A stretch of DNA of 64,000 nt from an uncultured Massilia sp. GTDB lineage: Bacteria; Pseudomonadota; Gammaproteobacteria; Burkholderiales; Burkholderiaceae_D. This document shows, piece after piece, positions 60,963 through 64,000 of the stretch. The position numbers and the translations under genes were made by a program. Below the pieces are notes generated by a model. That model saw only the letters and a program-made list of their open reading frames with translations, searched no databases and was not told the DNA's origin. How positions within the stretch are numbered: the stretch's first letter is position 1; each line of letters opens with the position of its first letter. Where the stretch lies: NCBI RefSeq assembly GCF_913773735.1, contig NZ_CAJYEB010000014.1, forward strand, positions 1 to 64,000. The letters are read 5' to 3'.

Positions 60963-61091
60963 AAACCGGGGTCAGAGCCGGGGTCAGAGCCCGAATTTTG
61001 GCAATTTCCTGAAAGTACAAAAAACGGTCGGAGCTTTGGTCACCGGACATTTCCAAAAACCGGGCTCTGACCCCGGCTCTGACCCCGGTTT
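60963..61091. repeat. REP-like long inverted pair, family C
   Basis: AAACCGGGGTCAGAGCCGGG (first part of 60963-60993) and its reverse (61060-61091, CGGGCTCTGACCCCGGCTCT onward) lie 66 bp apart. Each arm has two GGGGTCAGAGCC units. The inner sequence has no gene. The size and symmetry suggest a mobile-type repeat like those moved by RAYT transposases. Confidence 0.8.
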
Positions 61092-61103
61092 GAGAGAACG
61101 TAA

Positions 61104-61865
61104 ATGGATAAATTGGTTTCGGAATTAACAAGGTTGTATTTGATGCCCGGCAGGGCGGTGCCGCAGGGGGAGGGGTGCGTGGCTGTCGATCTGGCAGGGG
61201 CGGATGGGATGGTGCGTGCCATCGCGCTGCCGTTCCGTCCGGTGGCCGGGGCGGACATGGGACACTGGGAGCGCCTGTGTGCGCTCGCCAATGCGCTGCA
61301 GGACGAGCTCGGCCTGCCGGCGCCGGCCGTCAGCGTGGCCAGCGCCGGTGGTTATGTGCTGTGGCTGTCGCTGGAACAGCCGGTCGCGGCGGCCGAGGCG
61401 CGTCGCTTCGTGGACTTGCTGGCGCTGGCCCATCCGGCGCTGGCCCTGCCCGTCGATGCGATCGGCGCGCCGGTCGCGCTGCCGCCCTGCCTGGATCCCG
61501 CCACCGGCAAGTGGGCCGCGTTCATCCATCCCGGCATGGGCGCCTCGTTCGCCGACGAGTCCGGCCTCGACATGGCGCCGCCAGCGGCCGGGCAGGTCGG
61601 TTTCCTGGAAGGCCTGCAGTCCATCGATGCGGCGCAGTGGCACGCCGCCTTCGACCGCTTGCAGCCTGCCGCGCCGACGCAGGCGCCGTCGCCGCCGCCC
61701 GCGCCCGCAGCGGCGCCGGCGCCATCGCCCCGCCCGTCGCCCCGCCTGCCCGGGGCGCTCCCGGAGGACCTGCTGTTGAAGGACGCGACGCTGGAAGACA
61801 TCGTGCGTTTCCTGCACGCCAGAAACATCGAGCCGACGTTCCGCCACCTCCTTCCGCCGGCCTGA
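61104..61865 (+). CDS. Unknown soluble protein with Pro-rich linker
   Basis: The 253-residue product has no signal peptide. Residues 1-185 look like a folded alpha/beta domain (VSELTRLYLMPGR to GQVGFLEGLQSIDAAQWHAA), followed by a Pro/Ala linker (about 190-215) and a C-terminal helix-like part (LPEDLLLKDATLEDIVRFLH) that may be a protein-binding tail. I recognise no family. Its first codon follows the REP-like pair; no strong ribosome site is seen before ATG 61104. It is not coupled to the next gene. Confidence 0.7.
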   Translation: MDKLVSELTRLYLMPGRAVPQGEGCVAVDLAGADGMVRAIALPFRPVAGADMGHWERLCALANALQDELGLPAPAVSVASAGGYVLWLSLEQPVAAAEARRFVDLLALAHPALALPVDAIGAPVALPPCLDPATGKWAAFIHPGMGASFADESGLDMAPPAAGQVGFLEGLQSIDAAQWHAAFDRLQPAAPTQAPSPPPAPAAAPAPSPRPSPRLPGALPEDLLLKDATLEDIVRFLHARNIEPTFRHLLPPA

Positions 61866-61977
61866 GCCACGGCCCGGGGCGCCTTGTTTGCCGGGCGAAA
61901 TGTTGTTTTGGGGTGGCCGGTCTCTGGCCTTACGGGTACACTTGCGCTGTTTCCGAATCCGGCCCAAGAAAGAGCGC

Positions 61978-62943
61978 ATGATCAACGTATTTGTCCTACA
62001 AAATGGCCGACTGAACCAGGTGCCGATCGCCTCGCGCGCCGACCTGGAGAACGTTGAGGCGGTCTGGGTCGACCTGAACGATCCCACCGACGAGGAACGC
62101 GCCTGGGTCAAGGCCAAGTACGACGTGGTGCTACCGGGCGAGGACGAAGTATCGGATATCGAAGCCTCCGCGCGCTATTACGAGGGCGAGAACGGCGACC
62201 TGCACCTGCGCACCGATTTCCTGCGCGAGGAAGAGGACGGGCCGTCGCGCATCGTCACCGTCGCCTTCATCCTGTCCAAGAAAGTCCTGTTCTCGGTCCA
62301 CGTCGACGACTTGCCGGTGTTCCGCCTGGTGCGCCTGCGCGCGCGCTCGCGTCCCGGCTCGATCGAGGATTACATGGACGTGCTGCTCGACCTGTACGCC
62401 ACCGACGCCGAGTACTCGGCCGATGCGCTGGAAGGCATCTACGAAAGCCTGGAGGCGGTCAGCCAGCGCGTGCTGCAGAAGGAATTCACCGACCAGGACG
62501 CGGCCGCCGCGCTGAATGCGATCGCCCACGAGGAAGACTTGAACGGCCGCATCCGCCGCAACATGATGGATACCCGGCGCGCCGTCAGCTTCCTGATGCG
62601 CGGCCGCCTGCTGAACTCGGAACAGTTCGAGGAGGCGCGCCAGATCCTGCGCGACATCGAGTCGCTGGACGGCCATACCTCGTTCCTGTTCGATAAGGTG
62701 AACTTCCTGATGGACGCCACCGTCGGCTTCATCAACATCAACCAGAACAAGATCATCAAGATCTTCTCGGTGGCGTCGGTCGCCTTCCTGCCGCCGACGC
62801 TGATCGCCAGCATCTACGGCATGAACTTCGAATTCCTGCCGGAGCTGCACTGGAAGTTCGGCTACGGCTGGTCGTTGTCCCTGATGGTCGTCAGCGCCAT
62901 CGCGCCATTCCTGTATTTCCGCCACCGCGGCTGGCTCAAGTAA
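61978..62943 (+). CDS. corA: Magnesium/cobalt transport protein CorA
   Basis: The 321-residue product is a pentameric divalent metal channel with a large cytoplasmic N-terminal funnel (alpha-beta part) and two C-terminal membrane helices. The signature YGMN (near 280) at the mouth of the pore is intact, followed by FEFLPELHWKFGYGWS. Start at 61978 gives MINVFVLQNG. The 112-bp gap upstream shows no Mg-sensing leader I recognise. Confidence 0.94.
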   Translation: MINVFVLQNGRLNQVPIASRADLENVEAVWVDLNDPTDEERAWVKAKYDVVLPGEDEVSDIEASARYYEGENGDLHLRTDFLREEEDGPSRIVTVAFILSKKVLFSVHVDDLPVFRLVRLRARSRPGSIEDYMDVLLDLYATDAEYSADALEGIYESLEAVSQRVLQKEFTDQDAAAALNAIAHEEDLNGRIRRNMMDTRRAVSFLMRGRLLNSEQFEEARQILRDIESLDGHTSFLFDKVNFLMDATVGFININQNKIIKIFSVASVAFLPPTLIASIYGMNFEFLPELHWKFGYGWSLSLMVVSAIAPFLYFRHRGWLK

Positions 62944-63042
62944 CGTCACGCCCCGCCCGCATGGGCATGCATTTCCGCTGCATGCCCGCTCTCCCTCGAT
63001 ACGTTCGCGCATGGCAAGAATGTTCAAGCATGTTGACATGTG

Positions 63043-63061
63043 AATGAGAATTGTTATCATT
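63043..63061. promoter_or_regulatory. Fur box upstream of the TonB-dependent receptor
   Basis: AATGAGAATTGTTATCATT is a good Fur site (repeated NAT-A/T-AT hexamers, near-palindromic). It lies 75 bp before the receptor start codon, at a place suited to promoter repression by Fe-Fur. Confidence 0.85.
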
Positions 63062-63135
63062 CGTGTTTTCAATACGCTGCCTGCATGATACAGGAACAGC
63101 GTGTCCTCATTCACACACGACGAACTGGAACATCG

Positions 63136-64000
63136 ATGAACAAGCACGCGCACGCCTGCCGGCGCCTCAATCTCGACCGCCTTGCCCTCCTGGTCAGCCT
63201 CGCCGCCCCGCTGGCGGCGCAGGCCGCGGGGCCGGACGAGGCGCCGGACGCGCCGGGGCCGGTCCAGCAGGTCAGGGTGAGCGGCGTGAAGGACGGCGCG
63301 GGCGCCTACCTGGCCGGCAAGGACAGCACCGCCGTCCCGCTGGACCTGACGCTGCGCGAGACGCCGCAGTCGGTGACGATCGTGACGCGCCAGCGCATGG
63401 ACGACCAGCTGATGATGTCGGTGACCGACGTCGTCAACAACGCCACCGGCGTCTCGGTCAACCAGTACGAGACCAACCGCGCCGGCTTCACGGCGCGCGG
63501 CTTCGACATCGACAACCTGCAGATCGACGGCATCCCGACCACCTGGGAGCAGCAGTGGAGCGGCGGCGAAGTGGCGAGCAGCCTGGCGATCTACGACCGC
63601 GTCGACGTCGTGCGCGGCGCGACCGGCCTGATGACCGGCGCCGGCAACCCGTCGGCGGCGATCAACCTGGTGCGCAAGCGCGCCACCAGCAAGACCCTGG
63701 CCGCCACGGTGGAGGCGGGCATCGGCCGCTGGAACGAGCGGCGCGTGATGGGCGACGTGTCCTCGCCGCTGAACACGTCCGGCTCGGTGCGCCTGCGCGT
63801 GGTCGGCGAGCACACCGGGGGCGATACCTGGGTCGACCTGGCGAAGAAGGAAAGCAATACCCTGTACGCGACGGTCGACGCCGACCTGGGCCGCGCCACC
63901 ACGCTGTCGGCCGGCTTCGGCCGCCAGGAAAACCGGCAGGACAGCCCGATGTGGGGCGGCCTGCCGTACTGGTACACCGACGGCGGCAAGATCGACTGGG
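63136..64000 (+). CDS. TonB-dependent siderophore receptor, N-terminal part (cut by window end)
   Basis: The first 288 residues are visible. A signal peptide ending near AAQAAG is followed by the plug domain: TVPLDLTLRETPQSVTIVTR-like AVPLDLTLRETPQSVTIVTR, then ARGFDIDNLQIDGIP and DVVRGATGLMTGAGNPSAAI, which are typical of ferric-siderophore receptors of the FpvA/FhuE kind. No N-terminal signalling domain is seen, so it is not a sigma-factor-coupled type. The beta-barrel continues beyond 64000. With the Fur box upstream, it is induced under iron lack. The substrate cannot be named. Confidence 0.92.
   Translation, partial: MNKHAHACRRLNLDRLALLVSLAAPLAAQAAGPDEAPDAPGPVQQVRVSGVKDGAGAYLAGKDSTAVPLDLTLRETPQSVTIVTRQRMDDQLMMSVTDVVNNATGVSVNQYETNRAGFTARGFDIDNLQIDGIPTTWEQQWSGGEVASSLAIYDRVDVVRGATGLMTGAGNPSAAINLVRKRATSKTLAATVEAGIGRWNERRVMGDVSSPLNTSGSVRLRVVGEHTGGDTWVDLAKKESNTLYATVDADLGRATTLSAGFGRQENRQDSPMWGGLPYWYTDGGKIDW

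Overview
The window looks like a contiguous chromosomal segment of a high-GC betaproteobacterium, most likely an Oxalobacteraceae member of the Massilia/Telluria type. This is inferred from the gene families, from gene orders common in that group (aroQ-accB-accC-prmA-DUF3426-kinase; mpl-yqiA-ubiC-rnb-tonB-aroE-mtgA; rppH divergent from proS; ypjD-PP0621-pilS-pilR), and from lysine/alanine-rich H1-like proteins. No rRNA or tRNA gene was seen. Most of the window is core genome, with an accessory edge on the left and iron-regulated genes at two places.

Layout. 1-440: the 3' end of an IS3-family element abuts the leader-distal end of a type I-F CRISPR array (three repeats, two intact spacers). 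440-4.4 kb: two exported hydrolases (alpha/beta hydrolase, M64 metallopeptidase) and two small exported Lys/Ala-rich proteins. 4.5-9 kb: topoisomerase IV (parC, parE), with a perfect LexA-type operator upstream of parE. 9.3-14.2 kb: a PuuD-like amidotransferase, a DUF305 membrane protein, a small gene behind a Fur box, a large exported hydrolase and an HTH-citrate synthase fusion. 14.3-21.5 kb: ybdK with an overlapping antiporter gene, a CPBP protease, a moxR/GNAT/VWA cluster, two cytochromes c and DUF1841. 21.6-29 kb: a double retropepsin-like protein, rppH, proS, a lytic transglycosylase, a SWIB protein and ffh. 29-36.3 kb: a NitT/TauT-type ABC transporter lying between ffh and ypjD, then the pilS-pilR two-component system for type IV pili. 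36.3-41.7 kb: nrdA-nrdB with a promoter carrying NrdR boxes, then yfiH. 41.9-46.7 kb: a glycosyltransferase, a non-coding stretch ending in a terminator, an H1-like protein, a YggT protein and a PfkB kinase. 46.7-53.4 kb: a minus-strand cluster for fatty-acid, shikimate and redox functions (DUF3426, prmA, accC, accB, aroQ, tlpA-like and an unknown gene). 53.5-63 kb: a plus-strand cell-wall, quinone and shikimate cluster and a CorA transporter. 63.1-64 kb: a Fur-box-preceded TonB-dependent siderophore receptor cut by the window end.

Intergenic gaps hold three families of short palindromic REP-like repeats, often as inverted pairs. Regulatory sites that can be read directly are two Fur boxes, one LexA box, a tandem NrdR site on the nrdA promoter, and several intrinsic terminators. 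I do not see a convincing wholly new multi-gene system. The best leads are the LexA site at parE, the Fur-controlled 122-residue protein, the possible small RNA near 43.4-43.6 kb, the structured nrdA and accB-accC leaders, and the IS-interrupted CRISPR array.
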